Positions 54,384 to 63,676 of a DNA stretch of 64,000 nt are shown piece after piece. Numbering within the stretch: position 1 is the first letter of the stretch; each line of letters starts with the position of its first letter. The stretch comes from Peribacillus simplex. Its GTDB lineage: Bacteria; Bacillota; Bacilli; Bacillales; DSM-1321. Position numbers and translations under genes: made by a program. The notes under the pieces were generated by a model, which worked only from the letters and a program-made list of their open reading frames with translations, was not told the origin of the DNA and made no database searches. The DNA lies in contig NZ_FTMX01000004.1 in assembly GCF_900156045.1 (NCBI RefSeq), forward strand, positions 248,001-312,000, in the 5' to 3' direction.

Positions 54384-55253
54384 ATGGAAGAACAAAAATA
54401 TAATGACCTCAAATTAGGCGAACGTGGTGCAATCATTAGTATCATTGCTTATATTTGTCTATCAATCATGAAACTTGTTATAGGATACATAAGCGACTCA
54501 GCGGCCTTGAAAGCGGATGGTTTGAACAACACGACTGATATTATCGCGTCCATTGCCGTGCTGATCGGTTTAAGGCTAGCTCAAAGACCCCCCGATAAAG
54601 ATCATGGTTATGGTCATTGGAAAAGTGAAACGATTGCTTCGATGGTAGCTTCATTCATCATGTTTGCTGTTGGTGTACAAGTTTTAATAGATGCAGTTGC
54701 TTCCATGCTTAAAGGTGGAAAGGAATCACCTGATATTATTGCAGGGTATGTAGGTGTTTTATCAGCAATAGCCATGTATTTTGTATACCGATATAATAAA
54801 AAGCTTGCTATAAAAATTAATAGTAAAGCCGTTATGGCAGCTTCAAAAGATAATATTTCCGATGCTTGGGTAAGTATCGGAACAGCTATTGGGATTTTCG
54901 GTTCCCAATTGAATATGCCTTGGCTTGATTCACTTACTGCCATCATAGTTGGATTATTGATATGCAAAACAGCCTGGGATATTTTCATTCAAGCCTCGCA
55001 TGAACTTTCTGATGGATTTGATGAAAATAAAATTCATCTATATAAGGATGTAATTACAAATGTTGATGGAGTCAAGGGGATAAAGGAAATTAAAGGGAGA
55101 AATTACGGGAATAATGAAGTGATTGATGTTGTCATCCTTGTCAATTCTACCCTGGATATTAAAGAAGCACATGATATAGCGACCCATGTAGAGAAAGTGA
55201 TGATGAAAGATCATGGAGTGTATGATGTTCATGTCCATGTTGAGCCCAATTAA
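54384..55253 (+). CDS. mneS: cation diffusion facilitator, MneS/YeaB-like
   Basis: The 289-residue CDF protein has six membrane segments. Metal-site motifs are DGLNNTTD near residue 46 and DHGYGHWKSE near residue 73, and a C-terminal cytosolic domain of about 85 residues (VDGVKGIKEIKGRNYG, VHVHVEP) binds metal. The N-terminus EEQKYNDLKLGERGA is very like Bacillus YeaB (MneS), a manganese exporter. The start follows GGGGGGAAG. It is monocistronic; a manganese-responsive riboswitch (yybP-ykoY type) was looked for upstream but not recognised. Confidence 0.9.
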   Translation: MEEQKYNDLKLGERGAIISIIAYICLSIMKLVIGYISDSAALKADGLNNTTDIIASIAVLIGLRLAQRPPDKDHGYGHWKSETIASMVASFIMFAVGVQVLIDAVASMLKGGKESPDIIAGYVGVLSAIAMYFVYRYNKKLAIKINSKAVMAASKDNISDAWVSIGTAIGIFGSQLNMPWLDSLTAIIVGLLICKTAWDIFIQASHELSDGFDENKIHLYKDVITNVDGVKGIKEIKGRNYGNNEVIDVVILVNSTLDIKEAHDIATHVEKVMMKDHGVYDVHVHVEPN

Positions 55254-55667
55254 TTCTCTCTCTTGAGCATTAATAAAAAGGGAATAATATGGCTTTACAA
55301 ACATATGAATAATATGCAATCATTAATTCATTACATTGGAAGGAAAAGGTACCTTATACAATGAAGCAGTAATCTTATCAAATAAACAGTAAATCTAAAT
55401 CTATATCAATGGGTGTAATCGGTTAGATATGTTCAATGAAAATACGCGTCACTTTTTTTGCTTACCGGATTTATTGGTGAGTAAAGTGAATCACTATTCC
55501 ATTTGAACAAGAATCTTTTGAGATACCCTTGTGAGATTTTTAATGATTATGTTTAGAGATGGGATTCGTCTGTTCGTTTATAGGTACTAATTCATATACA
55601 ACTGCTTTATCTGTTATCAAATCAGATGGGGTATATTTGGTTTATGTATATTAATTTAGTAACAGGC

Positions 55668-55697
55668 GATCTCTCTCTAGAAAAATAGAGGGGGATT
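55668..55697 (+). promoter_or_regulatory. hairpin masking the ABC-F ribosome site (attenuator candidate)
   Basis: GATCTCTCTCTA pairs with TAGAGGGGGATT (T-G pairs included) across six bases, followed by TTTT and the start codon. The right arm is the ribosome binding site itself. It can act as terminator or as a translation block. ABC-F resistance genes in Bacillus are often controlled by leader attenuation, so this is a plausible control. No leader peptide is identified with confidence in the 55254-55667 spacer. Confidence 0.62.
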
Positions 55698-55701
55698 TTT
55701 C

Positions 55702-57330
55702 ATGTTATTTTTAAAAGCGAATGATTTAAAGAAAAGTTACGGGAACCGTAAAGTTCTTTCCGTTGACTCACTTCATCTTTACAGCCATGACCGTGTTGGT
55801 TTGGTTGGCAGGAATGGAGAAGGTAAAACGACCTTGCTTTCTATTCTAGCGGGCGTGAGGGAACCCGATACCGGTCATATAGAAAGCTATGGAACAGTCA
55901 GCTATATCCCGCAAATTGAAGAAAATGAACAAGAAATAAGCGGGGAGTTAACGAGCATATGGAAACTGCCCAATGAGAATCAAGAAATCATAAGCGGCGG
56001 CGAGCGTACTCGAAGGAAAATCGCCGCAGCTCTGTCCTCCAATGCGGATGTATTGATTGCGGATGAACCTACCAGTCATTTGGATATATCTGGAATTGAA
56101 CAATTGGAAAAGGATTTAAAGTCTTTTAATGGCGCTATTTTGCTTACTTCACATGATAAAGCTTTCTTAAATCATCTGTGTACAACAATATGGGAAGTCG
56201 AGCAAGGCAAGGTAACTGTATATGAAGGGAATTACGAAGCGTATATCAAACAAAAGCAAGCAAAAACAGAAAAGGAAAATAAGCAATATGAAGAGTATAC
56301 CCGTGAAAAGAATCGGTTGAAACAGGCTGCACAAAACCTTCAAGCCAAATCTGATTCAATCAGGAAAGCCCCTAAACGAATGGGCAATTCAGAAGCAAGG
56401 CTCCATAAACGGAGCTCCGGGAAACAGAAGGCGAAATTGAACCGTTCTGCTGAAGCGATTGAAACCAGAATCGAAAAATTAGCAAAAAAAGAAAAACCGA
56501 GGGAAGATTCCCCTATAATCTTTGATATTTCAGAATTTCCATCTTTGCATAGCAAAAGGGTCATTCGATTTAATGGCTGTTCCCTGAAAGTCGGGTCAAG
56601 AATGCTGAAACAACATATTTTTGGAGATGTCCCGCTAGCTTGCCGACTCGCCATCAATGGTCAAAATGGTTCAGGAAAAACGACATTATTGAAAAAGATA
56701 GTGGAACGGCACCGAGATTTATATGTCGCGAAGCCAGCAAAAATTGGATTTTTTGCCCAACAACAAGAAAATTTGAATGAAAGTAAAACGATACTTGAAA
56801 ATATATTGGAGGACAGTCCCTACAATAAAGCCTTTATTCGTACACTATTATCCCGATTAGCTTTTAAAGGAAATGATGTTCACAAACAAGTATCACTTTT
56901 AAGCGGTGGGGAAAGAGTCAGGGCTTCTCTGGCAAAAGTTTTTTTGGGAAACTATAATGTACTGGTTTTGGATGAACCTACAAATTACCTGGATATTCAA
57001 ACTAAAGAGGCTTTAACCGAGGTGTTAAAAGCATATCCAGGTACCATCGTTTTTGTAACTCATGATCGTTCATTGATCCAATCGCTTGCAACACACTCCC
57101 TTTCATTTGAAGATGAACCTCCGAGAGTATGTGCTATCAATCAGAAATCAACTAAATCGGCTGCGCTTGAAGACGGTCATCAAGATAAACAGGCTGAACT
57201 TCTTATGGTTGAAGTGCAACTCATCGAGACACTTGGGAAGCTGTCCAGTGTTATGAAGGAAGAGGAAAAAGCGGAATTGGATAGGGAATACCTCCAACTC
57301 TTGAACAAGAAAAAGGAGCTTGAGGGTTAA
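55702..57330 (+). CDS. ABC-F ATPase, putative ribosomal protection protein (Vml/Msr/Vga-like)
   Basis: The 542-residue soluble protein has two ATPase domains. The first has GRNGEGKTT near residue 35, ISGGERTRR and ADEPTSH. The second has GQNGSGKTT near residue 318, LSGGERVR and LVLDEPTNYLD. A long basic linker (residues 190-270, Lys/Arg rich, helical) joins them, as in antibiotic-resistance ABC-F proteins that enter the ribosomal E site. The C-terminus bears a coiled-coil-like tail. It probably displaces macrolide, lincosamide or streptogramin-type drugs. The antibiotic range cannot be read from sequence. Confidence 0.88.
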   Translation: MLFLKANDLKKSYGNRKVLSVDSLHLYSHDRVGLVGRNGEGKTTLLSILAGVREPDTGHIESYGTVSYIPQIEENEQEISGELTSIWKLPNENQEIISGGERTRRKIAAALSSNADVLIADEPTSHLDISGIEQLEKDLKSFNGAILLTSHDKAFLNHLCTTIWEVEQGKVTVYEGNYEAYIKQKQAKTEKENKQYEEYTREKNRLKQAAQNLQAKSDSIRKAPKRMGNSEARLHKRSSGKQKAKLNRSAEAIETRIEKLAKKEKPREDSPIIFDISEFPSLHSKRVIRFNGCSLKVGSRMLKQHIFGDVPLACRLAINGQNGSGKTTLLKKIVERHRDLYVAKPAKIGFFAQQQENLNESKTILENILEDSPYNKAFIRTLLSRLAFKGNDVHKQVSLLSGGERVRASLAKVFLGNYNVLVLDEPTNYLDIQTKEALTEVLKAYPGTIVFVTHDRSLIQSLATHSLSFEDEPPRVCAINQKSTKSAALEDGHQDKQAELLMVEVQLIETLGKLSSVMKEEEKAELDREYLQLLNKKKELEG

Positions 57331-57814
57331 GTGCCATCCATTATTAAAGGCCCTTCTTAATCGAGAGGGGCCCTATTGATGGATAAAGAGCGGTTAAAGT
57401 AGGGGATGATAAAATAGCTATAAAATGGATTAGTCCTAATTAGTCTTGATCGGTATAGGAAATAAAAGGAGATTTTATCAAATGGCAGTTTTTTCGACGT
57501 GACAATTTCGATGACGCTGTATGGGGGAAGGGGGAAATTACGATTAAAATCAGTAATCCGTATCCACAGATAGGCTTGTGATCAAAACAACTGAAGAAAA
57601 CCAATACATAGAGGAATAGAGGTCCTTGCTCAAACCTCAGTAATTTGAGGTAGAACCTTCACTTGGTCTTTTTGAACGGCGATTATTTACACCTATCAAA
57701 AAAAGGAATGCTAATTATTGAAGCATTCCAATGCATTCAGATTTTTTAATCTGGTATGAACTAAAAGCGTTGGTAACCAATAGAGGGTGAAAGTAAGTAA
57801 GAAGGAGGTCAATC
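57331..57814. other. spacer with two hairpins and an unrecognised frame
   Basis: GGCCCTTCT/AGAGGGGCC (57349-57372) follows the ABC-F gene and probably ends it. ACCTCA/TGAGGT lies near 57642. Between them a startless frame reads WQFFRRDNFDDAVWGKGEIT and looks like part of a lost gene. I do not recognise it. No intact gene is visible. Confidence 0.4.
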
Positions 57815-58234
57815 ATGAAACCGCGTATTACTGTCATAACATTGGGTGTGGATGATTTGGAAAAATCGTTGAAATTCTATCGGGATGGCCTGGGATTTCA
57901 AACAGAAGGAATAGTGGGCAAAGAATTTGAGCATGGAGCTGTTGCCTTTTTCGACCTGCAAGAAGGCTTAAAGCTTGCCATATGGAATCGAAGGGATATA
58001 GCTCATGAGGCCAAGGTTCCTTTGTCTCCGACAAGTCCTACTGAATTTACCCTTGGTCACAATGTAGGTAGTAAAGAGGAAGTGGATATTGTGTTGGAAA
58101 AAGCAAAAAAAGCTGGAGCGATCGTAACTGATCCGGCACATGTCACTTTCTGGGGAGGATACTCTGCACACTTTCAAGACCCTGATGGACACCTTTGGGA
58201 AATCGTTTGGAATCCGCAGTGGGACATCATTTAA
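57815..58234 (+). CDS. VOC-family (glyoxalase-like) protein
   Basis: The 139-residue protein has the paired beta-alpha-beta-beta-beta units of vicinal oxygen chelate proteins: ITLGVDDLEKSLKFYRDGLG at the start and YSAHFQDPDGHLWEIVWNP at the end, with metal-binding His and Glu candidates. It resembles uncharacterised VOC proteins of Bacillus, some of which are fosfomycin- or bleomycin-type resistance relatives. The start follows AGAAGGAGG. It is monocistronic. Confidence 0.9.
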   Translation: MKPRITVITLGVDDLEKSLKFYRDGLGFQTEGIVGKEFEHGAVAFFDLQEGLKLAIWNRRDIAHEAKVPLSPTSPTEFTLGHNVGSKEEVDIVLEKAKKAGAIVTDPAHVTFWGGYSAHFQDPDGHLWEIVWNPQWDII

Positions 58235-58360
58235 TCATGAATGTGATTCATATCAAGTTGATATCACTGAATGGAATCATGTTTAGAAAGCATCCTCATC
58301 ACCTCAAGTTTTAATATTTCTAAAAAGACTCTAGGCAAAAGGATTCTATCTAAAGGTTAA

Positions 58361-58562
58361 AACAAAGTTGATTGGAACGGAAGGTACGAGACTCTGCGGG
58401 AACAGCGTGTCTACGGGAGACCCCACAGGCGAAAGCTGAGGAGGCTCCAGGACCGCCCGCGGAAAGCGAGTGCCTGGAGTGGAAAGCAACGTCCAAATTG
58501 TACAAGCCATAAAAAACTGTAGGTAAACTAGATTTTCATCGAGTTTGCCTACAGTATGAAAC
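58361..58562 (+). repeat. dispersed GC-rich intergenic repeat, copy C
   Basis: It begins AACAAAGTTGATTGGAACGG, contains GACCGCCCGCGGAAAGCGAG exactly as in copy A, and ends with a hairpin ACTGTAGGTAAACT / AGTTTGCCTACAGT. About 200 bases. It does not code for protein. Confidence 0.85.
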
Positions 58563-58563
58563 A

Positions 58564-58596
58564 AGCACTTAACCTAAGGGTTAAGTGCTTGTTTTT
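58564..58596. terminator. intrinsic terminator after repeat copy C
   Basis: AAGCACTTAACC and GGTTAAGTGCTT form a 12-bp stem followed by a T-run on the plus strand. It overlaps the stop codon of the minus-strand RHH-like gene. Confidence 0.8.
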
Positions 58597-58846
58597 TATT
58601 AATGAATTCTCTACTTTTTGCAATACTTTCTTTATTCTTTTCTATCGCTTCGTTATTACTGTATTTCACCTGATTAACGGTCTCATTATCTTCCATGTAT
58701 TCAAGCAACAAATCTACAGCTTTATCCATCAGTCTTTCGATGGGGATATTTCTTTCTTCAGCCAGATTAGCGAGTCTATTAGTCAAGTACGGATTGAGGG
58801 TAATGTTTATTGGTTTTCTCGTTTCAGAATTAATAAGTCGTTCCAC
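58574..58846 (-). CDS. small ribbon-helix-helix-like protein
   Basis: The 90-residue frame begins ERLINSETRKPINITLNPYL and continues TNRLANLAEERNIPIERLMD, the strand-helix-helix pattern of CopG/Arc-type DNA-binding proteins. A charged C-terminal helix follows. The proposed GTG start has only a weak ribosome site (GTAGG), so the true start is uncertain. A toxin gene is not next to it. It may be a small regulator, possibly of the divergent PTS operon, but this is speculation. Confidence 0.68.
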   Translation of the reverse strand: MERLINSETRKPINITLNPYLTNRLANLAEERNIPIERLMDKAVDLLLEYMEDNETVNQVKYSNNEAIEKNKESIAKSREFINKKQALNP

Positions 58847-58976
58847 CTACAATCTTTTTATCTATCATATACCTTTAATTGAAGTTAAACAAATATGTGT
58901 AGGGAAATGTAGACAAGAATTTTACACGCCTATGATTTCAAAGTCTGCAACACAAACCATATTTTCAATAAAAATA

Positions 58977-59003
58977 TTGACATAATCAATATAACGTTAT
59001 AAT
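58977..59003 (+). promoter_or_regulatory. sigma-A promoter with palindromic operator before PTS operon
   Basis: TTGACA (58977-58982) and TATAAT (58998-59003) are perfect hexamers 15 bases apart. The 12-bp palindrome TATAACGTTATA (58990-59001) overlaps the -10, a position for a repressor. This promoter lies 59 bases before the IIC gene start. Confidence 0.72.
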
Positions 59004-59061
59004 GTTTATTTATTGAAATTGTTTGTTTTTTCAGACTTTTATTCAAAAGGGGGAAAGGTTA

Positions 59062-60390
59062 TTGAATAATTTTATGGGTTTACTCGAAATGAAAGTGCTT
59101 CCAGTTGCAAACAAGATTGGTTCACAAAGACATCTGCTGGCAATCAGGCACGGTGTTCTAGCAACACTTCCATTGACGATCATTGGATCATTCTTTGTTA
59201 TTTTGTTGAATTTTCCAATTGATGGATATGATGAATGGATTGCACCTTATCGTGCTGCTTTGGATGTTCCGTTTCGGTTTACAGTGGGAGCAATGGCATT
59301 ATATGCAGCTTTCGGGGTTGGTTCAGCGCTTGCTGGCCATTATAAATTAGATCAGCTCAGTGCAGGCCTTCTATCAGTCCTAGCTTTCCTGATTACATGT
59401 GTTGTGCCTACCCAAGTCATGGAATCCGTTCCAGGGGTGATAGAAGCGGGTCGCTGGTTACCTATCAGCTCTTTGAGCGCAGCGTCATTATTCGGAGCAA
59501 TCGTAACGTCGCTGATTTCCGTTGAAATTTTTCATTTTTTAATTAAACGCGATATAAAAATCAAATTACCGGAAAGCGTTCCGCCAATGGTTTCCAATTC
59601 CTTTGCGGCCCTTATTCCAACATTGGTCGTGGTCCTTCTTTTCTGGGGCATTCGTTATGGTTTAGGCTTTGACATTAATTCGATCATCACCACTTTGGTG
59701 TCTCCTCTCAAAAATTTATTGGTTGGCAATAGTTTAATAGGTGGTCTGCTTACAGTCTTTCTCATCGTTTTCTTTTGGTCGCTGGGCATTCATGGACCGG
59801 CAATATTAGGTCCGATCATAAGGCCGATGTGGGATTCGGCGATTCTCGAAAATATGGATGCATTTGCAAGAACGGGTAATGCGGCGAATCTGCCCAACTT
59901 ATTTACCGAACAGTTCATTCAATGGTTCGTATGGATTGGAGGGGCAGGATCGACTTTATCGCTTGTTGTACTGTTCTTATTTTCAAAATCGAAGTATTTG
60001 AAAGAACTGGGTAAACTGTCATTTGTTCCAGGGATTTTTAATATTAACGAACCAATCATTTTTGGAGCGCCGATTGTCATGAACCCCATTTTAATGGTTC
60101 CGTTCATTGTTGCTCCCTTGGTAAATGTCATAGTTTCCTATACTTTCTTTCAATTAGGGTTGATACCGATGATAATGGCTAAGCTGCCGTTTACGGTCTT
60201 TAGTCCAATTGCGGCTGTCATCAGTACAAATTGGACGATCATGGCCGGGGTACTGGTTTTGTTGAATTTCGTCATCTCATTAATGATCTACTTTCCATTT
60301 TTCAAGATGTTCGAGAAGCAGCATTTACGTGATGAAAATAAAATAGAAGCCGGACCTGAAGATAAAAAGGCGGGCATTAAATATGCTTGA
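59062..60390 (+). CDS. PTS lactose/cellobiose-type IIC permease
   Basis: The protein of about 442 residues has eight to ten membrane segments with GVLATLPLTIIGSFFVIL near residue 29, WSLGIHGPAILGPIIRPMW near residue 240 and FNINEPIIFGAPIVMNPI near residue 328, the substrate-binding loop of lactose/cellobiose IIC. A TTG at 59062 lies eight bases after AAGGGGG and is preferred. IIB and IIA are encoded downstream as separate proteins. With the MupG gene in the operon, a MurNAc-containing disaccharide or another beta-linked glycoside is the likely cargo. Confidence 0.92.
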   Translation: MNNFMGLLEMKVLPVANKIGSQRHLLAIRHGVLATLPLTIIGSFFVILLNFPIDGYDEWIAPYRAALDVPFRFTVGAMALYAAFGVGSALAGHYKLDQLSAGLLSVLAFLITCVVPTQVMESVPGVIEAGRWLPISSLSAASLFGAIVTSLISVEIFHFLIKRDIKIKLPESVPPMVSNSFAALIPTLVVVLLFWGIRYGLGFDINSIITTLVSPLKNLLVGNSLIGGLLTVFLIVFFWSLGIHGPAILGPIIRPMWDSAILENMDAFARTGNAANLPNLFTEQFIQWFVWIGGAGSTLSLVVLFLFSKSKYLKELGKLSFVPGIFNINEPIIFGAPIVMNPILMVPFIVAPLVNVIVSYTFFQLGLIPMIMAKLPFTVFSPIAAVISTNWTIMAGVLVLLNFVISLMIYFPFFKMFEKQHLRDENKIEAGPEDKKAGIKYA

Positions 60391-60658
60391 AATAATTTTC
60401 GCAACCCTATCATTTGTAGGGGCCCAAATCATTTTTTCCCGTACCGCTCTAGGTGAGAAATTAACACCCTGGAAATCAGTCGGCCTGTCCATTGTAATCA
60501 TTGGCTTTTCAATCATTCTGTTTAGCGCAATGGGATCGACTTATTATTTAATTGTCATTGTACCGACGGTCATTTGTTCTGTAATGGTATCCTCACGATA
60601 CCGTGATTATTTAATGGATTTACAGGCCAGGAGGGCCCAATGGAAAGAAAGCAAGTAA
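60383..60658 (+). CDS. small membrane protein of unknown function in PTS operon
   Basis: The 91-residue protein overlaps the IIC gene by eight bases. It has three predicted membrane helices (IIFATLSFVGAQIIF, SVGLSIVIIGFSIILFSAM, YYLIVIVPTVICSVMVS) and a charged C-terminal tail (RDYLMDLQARRAQWKESK). It is not a PTS domain I can recognise. Translational coupling with IIC suggests it assists the permease. RBS is weak (AGGCGGG), consistent with coupling. Confidence 0.8.
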   Translation: MLEIIFATLSFVGAQIIFSRTALGEKLTPWKSVGLSIVIIGFSIILFSAMGSTYYLIVIVPTVICSVMVSSRYRDYLMDLQARRAQWKESK

Positions 60659-60674
60659 GGAGGAATAATAGGTC

Positions 60675-61757
60675 ATGAGAAGATTGGGTATTTCAATTTA
60701 TCCGGAACACTCTACACCGGAAAAAGACAAGGAATATATTAAACTGGCCCATGGTTATGGTTTTGAACGAATTTTCACATGTTTATTATCGGTTTCAAAA
60801 CCTTATGAAATTGTCATGGAAGAATATAAAAATATTATTTCTTATGCGAAAACATTACATATGGAAGTCATTCTTGATGTTGCTCCAGCTGTTTTCGACA
60901 AGTTTGATATCAGTTATGACGATTTGAGTTTTTTCGCAGAAATGGGAGCGGACGGTGTTCGTCTAGACCTTGGGTTCGATGGCTTGAAAGAAGCTAAAAT
61001 GACATATAATCCTTATGGATTGAAAATCGAATTGAATATGAGTAATGATGTTGATTATTTATTGAATATTCTGACTCATCAAGGGAATAAAAATCAAATG
61101 ATTGGCTGTCATAATTTCTATCCCCAAAAATTCACAGGTCTCCCTTACGACTTCTTTATTTCCTGCAGTAAACGTTTTAAAGAACATGGCATTCGTACAG
61201 CTGCATTTGTTACTTCGAAAACTGGTGATATAGGTCCTTGGAGTATTAATGATGGATTATGCACATTAGAACAGCACCGTGAACTTTCAATTGATGTACA
61301 AGCCAAGCATCTATGGGCAACTGGTTTAATTGATGATGTCATCATCGGGAATGCTTACGCGAGTGAAGAGGAATTAAGAATGCTGGGATCATTGCAGCGT
61401 GACATGATCGAACTGAAGGTGGAACTCCATTCAGATGCGACACCAATTGAGAAAAAGGTTGTATTGGATGAATTACACCTTCGCCGTGGCGATATCAGTG
61501 AATATATGGTCCGTTCAGTGGAGGTCAGGAAAAAATATGCGAATGAAGACTTTGCAATCCGGGAAAGTGTCCCACAGCGAAAAGGGTCCGTTTTCATCGG
61601 AAATGATTCTTTTGGTAAGTACAAAGGGGAACTTCAAGTCATTTTAAGGGATATGCCATTGGATGAACGAAAAAATGCAGTCGCCCATGTTGTAAAAGAG
61701 GAACATTTTTTAATGGATTATATTAGGCCATGGGGCACATTTAAATTGGTTAAATAA
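60675..61757 (+). CDS. mupG: MupG-family 6-phospho-glycosidase (DUF871)
   Basis: The 360-residue protein begins [20 protein letters not shown] and shows a TIM-barrel domain ([40 protein letters not shown]). A smaller C-terminal cyclophilin-like domain is recognisable from [20 protein letters not shown]. This is the DUF871/MupG family; a characterised member is a 6-phospho-N-acetylmuramidase that cleaves MurNAc-6P-GlcNAc. Between IIC and IIB/IIA genes it should hydrolyse the imported phospho-disaccharide. RBS AAGGAGG. Confidence 0.9.
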   Translation: MRRLGISIYPEHSTPEKDKEYIKLAHGYGFERIFTCLLSVSKPYEIVMEEYKNIISYAKTLHMEVILDVAPAVFDKFDISYDDLSFFAEMGADGVRLDLGFDGLKEAKMTYNPYGLKIELNMSNDVDYLLNILTHQGNKNQMIGCHNFYPQKFTGLPYDFFISCSKRFKEHGIRTAAFVTSKTGDIGPWSINDGLCTLEQHRELSIDVQAKHLWATGLIDDVIIGNAYASEEELRMLGSLQRDMIELKVELHSDATPIEKKVVLDELHLRRGDISEYMVRSVEVRKKYANEDFAIRESVPQRKGSVFIGNDSFGKYKGELQVILRDMPLDERKNAVAHVVKEEHFLMDYIRPWGTFKLVK

Positions 61758-61788
61758 CTTGTACCTAATTTTTAAGGAGGAATACAGA

Positions 61789-62094
61789 ATGAATATACTA
61801 TTATGCTGTTCTGCAGGAATGTCCACTAGTCTATTGGTCAATAAGATGGAGAAAGCGGCGGCGGAAGAAGGATTGAGCGTGAAAATACAGGCTGTTGCCA
61901 CAACGGAAGTAAGAAACCATATTGACGACGTGGATGTTATTCTTTTAGGCCCTCAAGTTCGTTATTTACTTAATGATATAAAGAAAATAGGGGATGAAAA
62001 AGGAGTACCGGTAGATACGATAAATCCAATGCATTATGGATCATGTAATGGAAAGGAAGTATTGCGTACGGCCCTCCAATTAATTTCAAAATAA
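61789..62094 (+). CDS. PTS lactose/cellobiose-type IIB
   Basis: The 101-residue protein starts [20 protein letters not shown]. The phosphorylated Cys is Cys7 in CSAGMS. It carries the HPr-IIA-derived phosphate to the sugar. The ATG at 61789 follows AAGGAGGAA; an ATG 30 bases earlier is not supported. It follows MupG by 31 bases. Confidence 0.94.
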   Translation: MNILLCCSAGMSTSLLVNKMEKAAAEEGLSVKIQAVATTEVRNHIDDVDVILLGPQVRYLLNDIKKIGDEKGVPVDTINPMHYGSCNGKEVLRTALQLISK

Positions 62095-62118
62095 AATACT
62101 ATCAAAAGGGGTGTTAAT

Positions 62119-62448
62119 ATGGCGAAAACGAAAGAGGATCTATCTGAATTATCATTTCAATTAATTCTTCATAGCGGGAATGCCCGCAGTTGTGCAATGG
62201 AAGCCATCGCCTTGCAAAAACAAGGTAAATCAGGCGAAGCCCAGGATAAATTAAAGGAAGCGGAACATGAGTTTGTTGCTGCACATAAAATCCAAACCGC
62301 ATTGATTCAACAAGAAGTGAGCGGTGAGAAATTCGAAATTCCAATGCTCCTGATCCATGCTCAAGATCACCTGATGACCTCCATGACAACAAAAGATTTA
62401 GCGATGGAAATCGTGGAATTACACGAGAAAATACAAAGGAACCAATGA
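62119..62448 (+). CDS. PTS lactose/cellobiose-type IIA
   Basis: The 109-residue helical protein carries the active His80 in PMLLIHAQDHLM and Asp83 of the trimer metal site. The long helices (residues 5-35 and 38-68) match LacF/CelC-type IIA. It receives phosphate from HPr and passes it to the IIB protein. RBS AAGGGG. A terminator follows, so it is the last gene of the operon. Confidence 0.94.
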   Translation: MAKTKEDLSELSFQLILHSGNARSCAMEAIALQKQGKSGEAQDKLKEAEHEFVAAHKIQTALIQQEVSGEKFEIPMLLIHAQDHLMTSMTTKDLAMEIVELHEKIQRNQ

Positions 62449-62475
62449 AGTGATTCATGCTGATGGATTCCTTTT

Positions 62476-62504
62476 AAGAGGCTGCTGCGGCAGCCTCTTT
62501 CTTA
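62476..62504 (+). terminator. intrinsic terminator of PTS operon
   Basis: AAGAGGCTGC pairs with GCAGCCTCTT over 10 bp and four loop bases and is followed by TTCTT. Confidence 0.86.
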
Positions 62505-62727
62505 TGGAACAAAGGGGTGAAATTACATGACAAGGCGGCGATGCATTTCTTTAGCATAGGTTCATGAATTTATGCTCGGGATATAAGGGTCACTCAAGAT
62601 TAGGAATCTCCGAAATTTTAAATTATACTAATAATGATACTGCCTTGAACTAACGAAGGATGATCATGAAAAGCAGAACAAACAACTGATTAGCAAGATT
62701 AATCATGTTATAAAAGGGGAGAATAAC

Positions 62728-63630
62728 ATGCAAAGAGTCAATCTAACTGAAGATTTTAGTCTTTCACGCATTGTACACGGTATGTGGAGATTGGCAGATT
62801 GGAGATTTTCTACAGATGAAATCCTAGCTCTTATTGAACATGGGGTGGATCGGGGCATCACTACATATGATCACGCCGATATATATGGCAGCTATACGTG
62901 TGAGGAGATTTTTGGGAAAGCACTTGCATTAAAGCCATCTTTACGCGATAAAATGGAAATCGTTACGAAATGCGGCATAGTTCTTCAATCAGAAAACCGT
63001 CCATCACATAAAAGTCACCATTATGACACTAGTAAACCCCATATAATAAAGTCTGTTGAACAATCTCTAATGAATCTTAAAACGGATTATATTGATTTAT
63101 TGCTTATCCATCGTCCGGATCCCCTGATGGACCCGGCGGAAACGGCTGAAGCGTTTAATCAATTAAAAGAATCAGGAAAGGTCCGTAACTTTGGAGTATC
63201 GAACTTCAAAAAAACGCAATGGGATATGCTTCAATCTTATCTTGAATATCCCCTTGTGACGAATCAACTGGAGCTTTCTGCATATAATCTTGAAAACTTC
63301 GAGGACGGAACCGTTAATCTATGTCAACAAACGGGCGTGGCTCCTATGGCATGGTCACCTCTTGCAGGAGGAAGCATCTTTGAGGAATCGAATGAAAAGG
63401 CTGCCCGGTTAAGAAAAATGTTAGAAATCGTAAAAGAAGAAATCGGTGCTAACGGAATAGATGAAGTGATGTATGCATGGCTATTGAGACATCCTGCAAA
63501 AATCATTCCGATTGTTGGATCCGGTAAGAAAGAACGACTGGACAGCGCAATTGATTCACTAAACCTAAGCATGGAAAAAGAGCAATGGTTCAATATTTTA
63601 ACCAGCTCGATGGGACATGATATCCCGTAA
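62728..63630 (+). CDS. aldo/keto reductase, YdhF-like
   Basis: The 300-residue protein has an AKR barrel: GVDRGITTYDHADIYGSYTC with Asp and Tyr of the tetrad near residues 49-54, VTKCG with Lys, LLLIHRPDPLMDP with His and NFGVSNFKKTQWDML. IPIVGSGKKERL binds NADPH phosphate. It resembles E. coli YdhF. RBS AAGGGGAG. It stands alone, 280 bases after the PTS operon. An 18-base tandem repeat spans its stop codon (63617-63652). Substrate unknown. Confidence 0.93.
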   Translation: MQRVNLTEDFSLSRIVHGMWRLADWRFSTDEILALIEHGVDRGITTYDHADIYGSYTCEEIFGKALALKPSLRDKMEIVTKCGIVLQSENRPSHKSHHYDTSKPHIIKSVEQSLMNLKTDYIDLLLIHRPDPLMDPAETAEAFNQLKESGKVRNFGVSNFKKTQWDMLQSYLEYPLVTNQLELSAYNLENFEDGTVNLCQQTGVAPMAWSPLAGGSIFEESNEKAARLRKMLEIVKEEIGANGIDEVMYAWLLRHPAKIIPIVGSGKKERLDSAIDSLNLSMEKEQWFNILTSSMGHDIP

Positions 63631-63652
63631 TGAAATGATATCCCGTAATGAA
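63617..63652 (+). repeat. 18-base tandem duplication at a gene end
   Basis: ATGATATCCCGTAATGAA occurs twice in direct succession. The first copy includes the stop codon of the aldo/keto reductase gene, so the second copy is non-coding. Confidence 0.9.
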
Positions 63653-63676
63653 ATGTACCGTTGAACAAGAAACCTT

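Noticed and set aside
58574-58846. Toxin-antitoxin pair
   Set aside because: The RHH-like frame has no toxin-sized partner on either side, so only a small DNA-binding-like protein is called.
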